From assembly GCA_024699425.1 (NCBI GenBank), contig JAILPP010000031.1:1-34804 (forward strand): a stretch of DNA of 34,804 nucleotides, written 5' to 3'. Origin of the DNA: Oscillospiraceae bacterium. Lineage in GTDB: Bacteria > Bacillota > Clostridia > Oscillospirales > Ruminococcaceae. Each line of letters opens with the position of its first letter. Position 1 is the stretch's first letter. Position numbers and translations under genes: made by a program. Shown in pieces: positions 13,738 through 22,806 of the stretch. Under the pieces are notes generated by a model. The model was not told the origin of the DNA and did not search any database. It saw only the letters and a program-made list of their open reading frames with translations.

Positions 13738-16548
13738 ATGGCAAGTGAAACGAAAACAGCGGCGAAATCCAAACGCCGCCCCACATATCAGGACTGGCAG
13801 AAACTGTGCCTGAAATATCACGTCTGGGAAGTGCTGGCATTTGTTCTGCCGTTCATTCTGATCGGCATCGGCTTCTGGAAACAGAAAATACATCCGTTCG
13901 GTGACCAGCAGTTTCTGGTTACGGACCTGTGGCATCAGTACTATCCGTTTTTCCAGGTTTTGCAGGAAAAATTGCAGGGCGGCGGGTCGCTGCTCTATTC
14001 GTGGCGCACGGGCATGGGAACGAACTGGCTTTCCCTGATGTCATACTACTGCGCAAGTCCCCTGAATCTGTTGGTTTTCTTTATCCCGAAGGAAAGTGCA
14101 AGAACGGGCATGATGGTCATTCTGATGCTCAAATTTTCCTGTGCCGGCGGGTTCATGGCGCAATGTCTGCGTTATGTATTTAAAAAGAATGACCCGTCCA
14201 TTACCATGTTCGGTATCATGTATGCGATGTGCAGCTACATGGTCGGCTACTACTGGAACACGATCTGGATTGACTCCGTGGCGCTGCTCCCGCTGGTCAT
14301 GCTCGGTCTGACAGCGCTTGTGCGGGAAGGCAAGTACCGTGTCTATGTGATCTCCCTTGCGCTGGCAATGATCTCCAGCTACTACATCGGATACATGATC
14401 TGCATCTATGTAGTGATTACGTTCTTCGTGCTCTGCATTTTTGAGGGCACCAAGCCGAAGCGCTTCCTGAAACGCTTCCTGAAAGTGACAGGTGTTTCCG
14501 TTCTTTCGGGCGGTCTGACGGCTTGGCTGCTTCTGCCTGCGTATTTCGGTCTGCAAATGACCCATTCTGCAACCAACACCTTCCCCACGACCACGAAATG
14601 GTATGAGGCATGGGGCGACATATTGTCCAATATGCTTGCGTTTACGGAAGTCACCTCCAAGGAAGGTCTGCCGAATCTGTACTGCGGACTGCTTGCCGTA
14701 CTGCTGATCGGCGTATTCCTCATTGCGAAAAAAATCCGTCTGCGGGAGAAGATCGCCGGTGTTCTGCTGCTGGTGTTCCTGCTCATCAGTTGTAATCTGA
14801 ACACGCTCAACTTCATGTGGCACGGTTTCCATGTACCGAATATGCTGCCGTATCGTTTTTCGTTCCTGTTCTCGTTCACGCTGCTGATTATCGCCTACCG
14901 TGCATATCAGATTCTTCTTGAAGAGAAGCTGAATTTTGTGCAGTGGGGTTCGATGATCGCCGTTGCCGGAATTTTCCTCTACCTTGCCTACCGTTCCGGC
15001 ATTCAGGAAGAGGAGCATAAGTTCGTTCTGTACAATGCCATTCTGGGCGGTGTGTATCTGGTCGTGATCCTTCTGCGCAGATTCACACCCAAGCAGGTGG
15101 TACAGGGAGCAATGATGGCGGTTCTGCTGTTTGAGATGGGCGCACAGTCGATCAACGGTGTCAAGTCCGTCGGCAGTTCGAGCTATACGAGCTATCCTGC
15201 CAACAAAGAAGAGATCCCGCAGCTCCTCTCCATCCGTGACCAGCGTGATGACGAGCTGTTCTCCCGTACAGAGCTGACGATGTGGTACACCCTGAATGAC
15301 CCCGCACTGTACCGCTTTGACGGACTTTCTCAGTTCTCCTCGATGGCAAACGAGAAAGTGACCACATTCATGCGCAAGATCGGTGTTCCTGCGGGCGAAG
15401 CGTCCAACCGTTATTTCTACGGCAACAATACGCCCGTTGTCAATCTGCTCTGTGATATCAAGTATATCATGGCAAAGGACGGCTTTATCGGAGATACCCT
15501 CAACACTTCACAGATCGGTGAGAGTAATAGTTCTGCACTGTTCCGTGAAACACATCAGCCAAGTCTCGGTTATCTTTCCAATCCGGCAGTCACAATGTAT
15601 CCGATGGATGATACGCTCAATCCGTTTGAACAGCAGAACGGTATTTTCCGTGCGATGACAGATATGGACGAAGATGTATTCTCTCCGATCGATATTATCC
15701 ACGTCGGTCACGTTGGCTATGAGGTCATCCGCAACGGCTACGGCGATTATAACTATACCCGCAACGAGGATGCACCGGAGGATTCCTTCCTGAAATACAA
15801 TTATGTCGCCGAGCATGACGGCATGATGTATGCCCTTGTCAAGGTCAAGGACGCTGAGGAGGCGCATATCTACTACGGCGAAGAGAAGATCCACACATAC
15901 AACATCGGCAGACAGGAGTACACGTTCCCGCTTGGAAACATGAAGAAAGGCGAAATGGTGCGTATCCGTGTGCCGATGAAGGAGGACAACGAAAGCGGCA
16001 CAGTCAAGATCTTTGTGTATGAGCTGCATCAGGACGTACTGGAAGAAGGCTATAAGAGACTGAACGAAGGCCGTCTGGAACTGACAGAATTTGCGGATAC
16101 CCACTTCAAGGGGACTGTTTCCGCAGATTCCGGCAAGACGCTCTATATGTCCGTACCGTATGAAGAAGGCTGGAAGGTCTATGTGGACGGACAGAAGTCC
16201 GATCTGTTCCCGCTGTTCGGGGGAATGTGCGGTGTCAATCTGACAGAGGGTACGCACGAGATCGAGATGCGCTATTCACCGCAGGGCTTTATTCCGGGGC
16301 TGTGCGTGACTGTTGTTTCGCTTGCGATACTGGTTCTGCTGTATCTGAAGGAACGGAAGGACAGACTGAAAGCGGAGCAGGAAACTGAACCCGAAGAACC
16401 GGAGCCGTCCGCTGAGGAGGAATCCGAAGAAAAATCCGACGGGGAAGTATCCGATGAATCCGATGAATCCGACGAATCCGATAGCGTGCAGGTACCTGTC
16501 TCCGACGACAGTTCTGAGGAAACGGCAGAGCCTGTCGGGGAGGAATAA
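13738..16548 (+). CDS. YfhO-family membrane glycosyltransferase-like protein
   Basis: This 936-residue multi-pass membrane protein belongs to the YfhO family, GT-C-like proteins. Characterised relatives in Bacillus and Listeria transfer sugars from a lipid carrier to wall or lipoteichoic acids outside the cell. A first helix (about 29-47) is followed by the acidic loop D-L-W-H-Q-Y-Y-P-F, the expected place for the catalytic Asp. About a dozen hydrophobic helices run to about residue 470. A large soluble, probably extracellular, region (about 480-850) follows, then a last helix (about 852-870). The tail (871-936) is very acidic, with a four-fold nine-base coding repeat giving S-D-E units. It starts 73 bases after ecfT with AGAGGAAGG upstream and ends three bases before truA. 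Confidence 0.88.
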   Translation: MASETKTAAKSKRRPTYQDWQKLCLKYHVWEVLAFVLPFILIGIGFWKQKIHPFGDQQFLVTDLWHQYYPFFQVLQEKLQGGGSLLYSWRTGMGTNWLSLMSYYCASPLNLLVFFIPKESARTGMMVILMLKFSCAGGFMAQCLRYVFKKNDPSITMFGIMYAMCSYMVGYYWNTIWIDSVALLPLVMLGLTALVREGKYRVYVISLALAMISSYYIGYMICIYVVITFFVLCIFEGTKPKRFLKRFLKVTGVSVLSGGLTAWLLLPAYFGLQMTHSATNTFPTTTKWYEAWGDILSNMLAFTEVTSKEGLPNLYCGLLAVLLIGVFLIAKKIRLREKIAGVLLLVFLLISCNLNTLNFMWHGFHVPNMLPYRFSFLFSFTLLIIAYRAYQILLEEKLNFVQWGSMIAVAGIFLYLAYRSGIQEEEHKFVLYNAILGGVYLVVILLRRFTPKQVVQGAMMAVLLFEMGAQSINGVKSVGSSSYTSYPANKEEIPQLLSIRDQRDDELFSRTELTMWYTLNDPALYRFDGLSQFSSMANEKVTTFMRKIGVPAGEASNRYFYGNNTPVVNLLCDIKYIMAKDGFIGDTLNTSQIGESNSSALFRETHQPSLGYLSNPAVTMYPMDDTLNPFEQQNGIFRAMTDMDEDVFSPIDIIHVGHVGYEVIRNGYGDYNYTRNEDAPEDSFLKYNYVAEHDGMMYALVKVKDAEEAHIYYGEEKIHTYNIGRQEYTFPLGNMKKGEMVRIRVPMKEDNESGTVKIFVYELHQDVLEEGYKRLNEGRLELTEFADTHFKGTVSADSGKTLYMSVPYEEGWKVYVDGQKSDLFPLFGGMCGVNLTEGTHEIEMRYSPQGFIPGLCVTVVSLAILVLLYLKERKDRLKAEQETEPEEPEPSAEEESEEKSDGEVSDESDESDESDSVQVPVSDDSSEETAEPVGEE
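16450..16485 (+). repeat. Four 9-bp tandem coding repeats in yfhO
   Basis: TCCGATGAA is repeated four times (16450, 16459, 16468, 16477; the last two copies vary). Each unit adds Ser-Asp-Glu to the cytoplasmic tail of the YfhO protein. Changes in copy number would keep the frame. Confidence 0.85.
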
Positions 16549-16551
16549 GCC

Positions 16552-17313
16552 GTGCGCAAGCTGAAAGTCACAATGGCATATCGGGGGACAGCCTATCACG
16601 GCTACCAGCGCCAGAACAACGGCATCACGATTCAGGAAGTTGTGGAGCGCTGTGCAGGGAAGATCCTGAACGAACCTGTCACCATTCACGGCTGTTCCCG
16701 CACGGATGCGGGCGTTCATGCCAACCGCTATGTATTCCATGTGGAAACAAACAGCACCATCCGGACACAGGGGTTTATCCGCGGTGTCAACGGGGAACTG
16801 CCGGACGACATCAGCATCCTCACTTGTGAGGATGCCGATCCGGAGTTCCATGCACGCTTTTCCTGCAAGGGCAAGGAATATCTGTATCTGCTGCACGTCA
16901 GCGAAAGCAAGGATCCGTTTTCCACAGATCTTGCCTGTCACTACCGCAGAAAGCTCAACAGGGAGCTTGTGTATGAGGCGGCACAGCATTTTGTCGGGAC
17001 ACATGACTTCCGTGCGTTTTGTTCAAATAGTGCAGAAAATGCCAACACAGTACGGACTGTTTATAGCTTTGATGTAGAAATTCACGGAGACAAGGCGCAA
17101 ATGCTTGTAAAAGGCGACGGATTTTTGTATAATATGGTTAGGATCATGGTGGGAACACTGCTGGATGTCAACGAAGGAAAGATCGCAGTCGGGCAGCTTG
17201 ATACCATTCTGCGGGACGGCATCCGAAAGAAAGCAGGCAGGACCGCACCCGCCCACGGACTTTACCTGAACCGCATCTTCTATGATGAAGCGGCGCTGAA
17301 AGCAGGTCTGTGA
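16552..17313 (+). CDS. truA: tRNA pseudouridine synthase TruA
   Basis: This 253-residue enzyme isomerises uridines 38-40 in the anticodon arm of many tRNAs. Length and motifs are normal: M-A-Y-R-G-T-A-Y-H-G near residue 8, the catalytic C-S-R-T-D-A-G-V-H (48-56) with Asp52, and a later block G-D-G-F-L-Y-N-M-V-R-I-M-V-G-T. The start is GTG, three bases after the yfhO stop, with a GAGGAA inside the end of yfhO as ribosome binding site. Translation is therefore probably coupled to yfhO. Confidence 0.96.
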   Translation: MRKLKVTMAYRGTAYHGYQRQNNGITIQEVVERCAGKILNEPVTIHGCSRTDAGVHANRYVFHVETNSTIRTQGFIRGVNGELPDDISILTCEDADPEFHARFSCKGKEYLYLLHVSESKDPFSTDLACHYRRKLNRELVYEAAQHFVGTHDFRAFCSNSAENANTVRTVYSFDVEIHGDKAQMLVKGDGFLYNMVRIMVGTLLDVNEGKIAVGQLDTILRDGIRKKAGRTAPAHGLYLNRIFYDEAALKAGL

Positions 17314-17357
17314 TCCGTAAGAAGTACAAGTGACAGAGAAAAAGAAAGGAGGTCACC

Positions 17358-18518
17358 ATGGCAAATAATGTGGATCTGGTTCTTGAACGCAATAAGCGGA
17401 AGCGCCTCCGTCGTTTTGTCAAGGTGGGCATCTTTGCTTTTTTCATTCTGATCGGTGTATTCATCTATAAAATGCGGGATGTCTGGTTTCCGCATCTGGA
17501 GGGCTTCGGCACACGCTATCAGAATAATGTCACAAGAAATGAAAACGCCGAGGCGGAGGGCGAGTTTGAACTGAATGTCTCCGGCGGTGTGGATTACCAT
17601 GCGGACTTTGTGAAAAACGACCTCTTTATCCTCTGTGATAAGTACCTTTATATTTACGGTTCTGACGGAATGCTCAGTGACAGCAGACAGCACGCCTACA
17701 GCAACGCCGTCATGAAAGCCTGCGGAACACGGGCATTGACCTATTCCAGCAGTGGCACGTCGTTCCGTCTCGACGGAACCAACGGAATGATCTACGAGGC
17801 ACAGACGGAAAAGCCGATCTTTTTCGGTGTTCTGTCAGAGGACGGCATGGCGGCGATCGTCACGGAAAGTGAGACGTATGCCTGTCATCTGAATGTCTTT
17901 GATGTTTCGGGAAAGCTGCTGTATTCGCGTGAATGTGTAGAGCGTCTTGCAGATGTCAGCTTCTGTGAAAACGGCTGTATCTTTGCGACGATCTCCGCAT
18001 CCGGCGGTGATCTCATGACAGCGCTGACCTATATCACGTTTGATAGCAATGATGTTGTGTGGGAGAGTTCACCGATCGAAACACTCTGCTATGAGCTGTA
18101 CGCAATGCCTGACGGCAGTGCCTATATCATCGGAGATGATATGGTCGCATACTATAGCAGTACGGGTGCGCTTGCCGGAAGCTATGACTACAATGCGGAG
18201 ATCGTGGATTTTGCCTGCGGAAATGAAAGGGTCGCTGTCATTCTGCAAAATGAACAGCGCCGCCGTTCTACGCTGCTGCTGTTTTCGGATCACAGCGCCG
18301 CACCGCAGACCGTTTCTCTGGACATCGCAGCCAAGAGCGTGATTCTCGACACCGAGACAGCGTATCTGCTTGGTGCAGGTCAGGTGCGTACCTATGCATT
18401 TTCAGGTGATCTGCTGGGTACATTGACGGTCAAAGATGCCTATGACCGCATTCTGAAATACGGCAAATATTTCTATCTGCTCGGTTATGATAAGATCAAC
18501 CGGGTACTGATTCAGTAA
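17358..18518 (+). CDS. Membrane-anchored DUF5711-like protein
   Basis: This 386-residue protein has a basic cytoplasmic start (1-22), a single transmembrane helix at about 24-41 and a long outside region. The outside part consists of repeated short strands with regular D-G, Y-x-Y-G and A-Y-L patterns, as in beta-propellers. I believe it matches the DUF5711 family of Clostridia, whose function is unknown. The ATG has AAAGGAGGT upstream. It is followed 13 bases later by a CvpA-like gene and then clpE-like and C39-peptidase genes, so it may work at the envelope with them (inference). Confidence 0.72.
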   Translation: MANNVDLVLERNKRKRLRRFVKVGIFAFFILIGVFIYKMRDVWFPHLEGFGTRYQNNVTRNENAEAEGEFELNVSGGVDYHADFVKNDLFILCDKYLYIYGSDGMLSDSRQHAYSNAVMKACGTRALTYSSSGTSFRLDGTNGMIYEAQTEKPIFFGVLSEDGMAAIVTESETYACHLNVFDVSGKLLYSRECVERLADVSFCENGCIFATISASGGDLMTALTYITFDSNDVVWESSPIETLCYELYAMPDGSAYIIGDDMVAYYSSTGALAGSYDYNAEIVDFACGNERVAVILQNEQRRRSTLLLFSDHSAAPQTVSLDIAAKSVILDTETAYLLGAGQVRTYAFSGDLLGTLTVKDAYDRILKYGKYFYLLGYDKINRVLIQ

Positions 18519-18531
18519 CGGGGGCGGCGCT

Positions 18532-19434
18532 ATGGGTACACAATTCTGGTGGTTTTATGATGTGCTGACAGTCGTCCTGCTGTTCGGCATCGGCTACGCC
18601 GTCATCGCCAAGGGCTTTAACAAAGTGGTGTTTCAGCTTGCGGCGTTTGCGGTCGCCGTTGTGGTCGGTGTTACGGGTGCAAATCTCACAGCCCCGAAAG
18701 TCTATGAGGAACTGCTCCGGGAGAAGATACTGGAAACTGTCCGGCTCTCCTTTTCCGATGAGACATTCAACATTTATCAGCGAGTTTCCGAGAGTTATGC
18801 ACTTTCGGCAGATGCGGAGGAGAAAAATCTGAGTGCAGAGGAACTGCACAAAAAATTCCTCGCCGTCAAAAATCAGGAAACGCCTGTATTTGAAGAATGG
18901 TATGCCAAAGTCATCTGCGATGCACTCGAACAGCGGGCGAATGAAGCCGAAAGACTACACTACATCAGCGGAGAACAGACAACACTTTCCGCAAGAATGC
19001 AGGCATTGCCGTCAGGCAATCTGCGCGATCTGCTGCTTTGCTTTGAAGAGGACAGCAACAAGGATCTGGTAGAGCAGATAGAGATATGCATTGAACCGGT
19101 CTATGATGCCAATTACACACAGCTTGTGCGGCTTTCGCTGTTTCTGGTCATTGAGCTTGTGATACTGATTATCTGCTGTATCATTGCCATGATGATGAGC
19201 CATGTCGATCAGGAAATGCATCTGCGGCGGGGTGACCATCTGCTTGCAGTTCCTGTGGCACTGGTAGAGATTGCCTCTTTGCTGTTTGTGATCTGTGTCA
19301 TTGTAAGACTGATCGCACAACTGACAGATAACGAGATGCTGCTTTTCAATCAGCAGACCATTGACGAAACGATGCTATTCAAACATATCTATCATGTGCA
19401 GGATTTCCTGTTCGGAATCCGTACGGCACAGTGA
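18532..19434 (+). CDS. CvpA-like membrane protein
   Basis: This 300-residue membrane protein has two helices in its N-terminal 55 residues (about 8-26, 32-50). A long charged, probably outside, domain (about 60-200) follows. Two more helices lie at about 202-222 and 238-262, with a short tail. The start F-Y-D-V-L-T-V-V-L-L-F-G-I-G-Y and the spacing of the first two helices resemble CvpA family proteins (colicin V production), but the long middle domain is an addition. Function is unknown. The Shine-Dalgarno sequence is weak (GGGGGCGG), which suggests coupling to the preceding gene 13 bases upstream. Confidence 0.65.
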   Translation: MGTQFWWFYDVLTVVLLFGIGYAVIAKGFNKVVFQLAAFAVAVVVGVTGANLTAPKVYEELLREKILETVRLSFSDETFNIYQRVSESYALSADAEEKNLSAEELHKKFLAVKNQETPVFEEWYAKVICDALEQRANEAERLHYISGEQTTLSARMQALPSGNLRDLLLCFEEDSNKDLVEQIEICIEPVYDANYTQLVRLSLFLVIELVILIICCIIAMMMSHVDQEMHLRRGDHLLAVPVALVEIASLLFVICVIVRLIAQLTDNEMLLFNQQTIDETMLFKHIYHVQDFLFGIRTAQ

Positions 19435-19464
19435 AACTCTATACAGAAAGGATGATTCCACCCA

Positions 19465-21801
19465 ATGTTACTTTGCAGCAAGTGCAAAAAGCGTCCTGCG
19501 ATCATTTTTGTATCCGGGATGCAGGGAGGCGAAAAGCGCAACGAGGGCTACTGTCTTGTCTGCGCTAAGGCGTTGAATATCCCGCAGATTTCGGAGTATC
19601 TCCAGAGAAACAACATCAGCGAGGACGATCTGGAGAAAATGTCGGATGAGATGATGAACATGATGCACGAAACAGGACTGGATGCACTCACCGATGAGGA
19701 TGCAGATGCAAGCGAAGTCCTGAACGGCACGATTGATGCCATGCCGAATTTCCTGCGCGGACTGTTCGGCGGCGGCAGTTCTTCTTCATCGTCGGGTGGT
19801 TCGGGTTCCGATCATCCGTCAGGCGGCAAAGAGAAACGCACACCCAGAGAGAAAACTGAAAAACGCAGACGGCGTGAAGATCCGGAGTATAAATTTCTGG
19901 ATAACTACTGCACGAACCTGTCAAAGCGTGCCGAAAACAACGAGCTTGACCGCATTATCGGGCGTGACCGTGAGATTGCCCGTGCCATGCAGATTCTGTC
20001 CCGCCGTACCAAGAATAACCCCTGCCTGATCGGTGAACCCGGTGTCGGCAAGACTGCCATTGCAGAGGGTCTGGCACAGCATATCGCAGCGGGCGATGCC
20101 CCGTTCCATCTGCTGGATAAGAAAATCTACCTGCTTGACCTGACGGCACTGGTCGCCGGAACACAGTTCCGCGGACAGTTTGAGAGCCGTGTCAAGGGAC
20201 TGATCGCTGACGTGGTGAAGGCAGGCAATGTCATTCTGTTCATCGACGAGGTACACAATCTGGTAGGTGCGGGGGATTCCGAAGGTTCTATGAATGCCGC
20301 CAATATCCTCAAACCCGCCCTTTCCAGAGGAGAGATTCAGGTCATCGGCGCAACGACATTCAAGGAGTACCGCAAATATATTGAAAAGGATTCCGCACTG
20401 GAGCGCCGTTTCCAGCCCGTGACCGTCGTAGAACCGACCGTGGAGGAAACTGCGGAAGTCCTCAAGGGAATCCGTGAGTATTACGAGAGCTATCATCGTG
20501 TGAAGATCAATGATACGATTCTGCGCCTCTGTGCGGTGCTTTCGGAGCGTTATATCACGAGCCGTTTCCTGCCGGATAAGGCGATCGACCTGCTGGACGA
20601 AAGCTGTGCCTACCGTGCGATTCGTGCCCCTGAGCTGACGGAGCTGGATAAAGTTTCCGCAGAACTGGAGAAGGAAAATCAGAAACTGACGGAGCTGAGC
20701 GACGAGTCCACACCGGATTACGAAAAAATCGCCGAGGTGAAATCTGCGGTCTATCGTCTGAACGTGCAGCGGGACGAGTTGCAGGAAAAGTGTGAAAACA
20801 TCGAGGTGGCAGAGCGTGATCTGGCAGCCGTGATCGAGCTTTGGACGGGAATCCCTGCCAACAAGATCGCAGAAACGGAAATGACCCGCATGAAGAACCT
20901 TTCCGAACGTCTCCGCAAACGGGTCATCGGACAGGATGAGGCAGTCGATGCGCTGGCGAAAGCCATCAAGCGCACGAGAGTGCAGCTTTCCGAGCGAATC
21001 CGTCCGGCATCGTTTATTTTTGTCGGGCCTACCGGCGTGGGAAAGACGGAGCTTGTCAAAGTGCTGGCATCGGAGCTGTTCGATGCGGCTGACCCGCTGA
21101 TTCGTCTGGATATGACGGAATTTATGGAAAAGCACAGTGTGGCACGTCTGATCGGTTCGCCTCCCGGCTATGTCGGCTATGACGAGGCAGGACAGCTCAC
21201 CGAAAAGGTGCGCCGCAAGCCGTATTCGGTCATTCTGTTTGATGAGATCGAAAAAGCCCATCCGGACGTGATGAACATTCTGATGCAGATTCTGGACGAG
21301 GGACAGATCGAGGACGCACAGGGACGGACAGTTTCCTTTGCACATACGGTCATCTGCATGACTTCCAATGCAGGTTCTACGGATAAATCGGTAGGTGTCG
21401 GGTTCAACAAGACCATTGAGGACATCAGCCGTGAAAAGGCAATGAAGGCACTGCGGGAATTTCTGCGCCCCGAATTTATCAGCCGTATTGATGATATTAT
21501 CGTATTCCACCCGCTGACAGAGGAGAATTACGCCGACATTGCGGGATTGATGCTGAATGAAATGCGTGTTCCGCTGGCAGAGAAGGGAATCGGACTGGAA
21601 TTTGACCGAAGCGCACTTCAGGCGATCGCTGCCGAAGCGTTTGGCAAGAAATACGGCGCACGCGAGATCCGCCATGTGATCCGTGACCGCATCGAAGACA
21701 TCATTGCATTTGAGATCATCGACAAGAGTGCAAAACTGGAACGCATTTCTGTCACAGCCGAGGACAACGTGGTCAGAACGACATTTGATTACCAAAAATA
21801 A
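19465..21801 (+). CDS. ClpE-like AAA+ unfoldase (ClpP partner)
   Basis: This 778-residue Hsp100 ATPase unfolds proteins for ClpP. Residues 1-35 form a four-Cys zinc site (C4, C7, C30, C33) in place of the usual Clp N-domain, as in ClpE. A Ser/Gly-rich then Lys/Arg-rich linker covers about 101-140. AAA+ domain 1 has Walker A GEPGVGKT (190-197) and D-E-V-H (261-264). A short coiled-coil middle domain lies at about 405-450. AAA+ domain 2 has G-P-T-G-V-G-K-T near 521-528. A ClpP-docking loop with G-V-G-F follows in domain 2. I see no CtsR or CIRCE operator close upstream, so unlike classic clpE it seems to be expressed with its operon. The ATG has AAAGGA about 12 bases upstream. Confidence 0.9.
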   Translation: MLLCSKCKKRPAIIFVSGMQGGEKRNEGYCLVCAKALNIPQISEYLQRNNISEDDLEKMSDEMMNMMHETGLDALTDEDADASEVLNGTIDAMPNFLRGLFGGGSSSSSSGGSGSDHPSGGKEKRTPREKTEKRRRREDPEYKFLDNYCTNLSKRAENNELDRIIGRDREIARAMQILSRRTKNNPCLIGEPGVGKTAIAEGLAQHIAAGDAPFHLLDKKIYLLDLTALVAGTQFRGQFESRVKGLIADVVKAGNVILFIDEVHNLVGAGDSEGSMNAANILKPALSRGEIQVIGATTFKEYRKYIEKDSALERRFQPVTVVEPTVEETAEVLKGIREYYESYHRVKINDTILRLCAVLSERYITSRFLPDKAIDLLDESCAYRAIRAPELTELDKVSAELEKENQKLTELSDESTPDYEKIAEVKSAVYRLNVQRDELQEKCENIEVAERDLAAVIELWTGIPANKIAETEMTRMKNLSERLRKRVIGQDEAVDALAKAIKRTRVQLSERIRPASFIFVGPTGVGKTELVKVLASELFDAADPLIRLDMTEFMEKHSVARLIGSPPGYVGYDEAGQLTEKVRRKPYSVILFDEIEKAHPDVMNILMQILDEGQIEDAQGRTVSFAHTVICMTSNAGSTDKSVGVGFNKTIEDISREKAMKALREFLRPEFISRIDDIIVFHPLTEENYADIAGLMLNEMRVPLAEKGIGLEFDRSALQAIAAEAFGKKYGAREIRHVIRDRIEDIIAFEIIDKSAKLERISVTAEDNVVRTTFDYQK

Positions 21802-21846
21802 CACATCGGAACAAATGCGTAAACGGGACGGAAAGAGGCAGATGCT

Positions 21847-22764
21847 TTGAAAGAGAAGATACGGATATTCTGGGAAGAATATCGCAAACCGCTGATTAGT
21901 ATGTGTCTGCTGCTGCTTCTGGTGCCGCTGACGACATTTCTGGTGTCTTTGTACGTTGTGCGCAGCAGTTTTTCAGCGGCATCGGTTTCCACTGACACGG
22001 CAGAGATCACCGCAGCGGCGGGGCTGACTGCGGAAACCGTATCGGAAACTGTCCCGTCGGAAACGCTCCCGATGACAACCGCATCGCCCGAAACTGCCCC
22101 GCCTTCTCCGCCTGCAAGCGCCATGATCGAAACCGTGCCGTTCTACTCGCAGCACTCGCTGCTGCCGACAGGCTGCGAGCTGGTCAGTGCGAAGATGGTA
22201 CTGGAATACTATACCGGCAAAGCGGTGGAGATCCACGAGATCACAAGCCATGTCCGTTCGCAGTATCCGGGCATGGTGGACGGGTACTGCTGTGCGCCGC
22301 ATCCGTCGGAAGCGTTTATCGGTAATCCGTGGGATCCGACGAGTTTTGGGTGTTTTGCGCCTGTGATCTGCGATATGCTCAACGAACTGCTTCCGACAGG
22401 ATACACAGCCGAGGATACGACAGACACACCGCTTGCGGAGCTTGCGGAAGCCAATATTCCTGAGGGCAGACCGATTCTGGTCTGGGCAACGATCTGTATG
22501 CTGCCCACTTATCCGAATAAGGGCTGGTATCTGACAGATGATTCGGGCAAGCCGACAGGGGAGTGGTATGACTGGCTTGCCAATGAGCATTGTCTTGTCA
22601 TGATCGGCTATGATGCGGAGTATTATTATTTCAACGATCCTTATGCATGGGGAATCGGCACGAAATACAGCCGTTCCCTCGTGGAGCAGCGCTGGGAAGA
22701 AATGGGAAAGTACAGCGTAGTTGTCCATGAGAATACATCAGAAAATAAGACCCGCAGTTCCTGA
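21847..22764 (+). CDS. Membrane-anchored C39-like cysteine peptidase
   Basis: This 305-residue protein has an N-terminal membrane anchor (about 17-38), a Thr/Ser/Pro/Ala-rich stalk (about 45-92) and an outside papain-like domain of the peptidase C39-2 type. The likely catalytic residues are C110 in L-P-T-G-C-E, Q102 just before it, H248 in A-N-E-H-C-L, and N263/D264 in Y-F-N-D-P. There is no linked ABC exporter domain, so it is not a bacteriocin-processing transporter. It may trim or cross-link surface proteins (inference). The start is TTG with AAAGAGG upstream, 45 bases after clpE. It is the last gene before the shared terminator. Confidence 0.85.
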   Translation: MKEKIRIFWEEYRKPLISMCLLLLLVPLTTFLVSLYVVRSSFSAASVSTDTAEITAAAGLTAETVSETVPSETLPMTTASPETAPPSPPASAMIETVPFYSQHSLLPTGCELVSAKMVLEYYTGKAVEIHEITSHVRSQYPGMVDGYCCAPHPSEAFIGNPWDPTSFGCFAPVICDMLNELLPTGYTAEDTTDTPLAELAEANIPEGRPILVWATICMLPTYPNKGWYLTDDSGKPTGEWYDWLANEHCLVMIGYDAEYYYFNDPYAWGIGTKYSRSLVEQRWEEMGKYSVVVHENTSENKTRSS

Positions 22765-22776
22765 CTGCGGGTCACT
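22746..22776. terminator. Shared bidirectional terminator
   Basis: A perfect 10-bp stem (GACCCGCAGT 22749-22758 with ACTGCGGGTC 22764-22773) closes a five-base loop. It overlaps the end of the C39-like gene and lies 30 bases from the end of the convergent degV gene. The minus-strand side has the better T-rich tail (TTATTTTC). Confidence 0.8.
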
Positions 22777-22806
22777 TGCCGTTCATGCGAATTGATCGTT
22801 GCCTGA

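Noticed and set aside
16450-16485. Nine-base tandem repeats as a regulatory or phase-variable switch
   Set aside because: They are in-frame, lie in an acidic tail of YfhO, and copy-number change would not alter the frame, so this is ordinary low-complexity coding sequence.
19921-21804. Long antisense open frame opposite the clpE-like gene
   Set aside because: It is a shadow of the coding strand: it mirrors the ClpE-like codons, has no recognisable protein motifs and no promoter or ribosome binding site of note.
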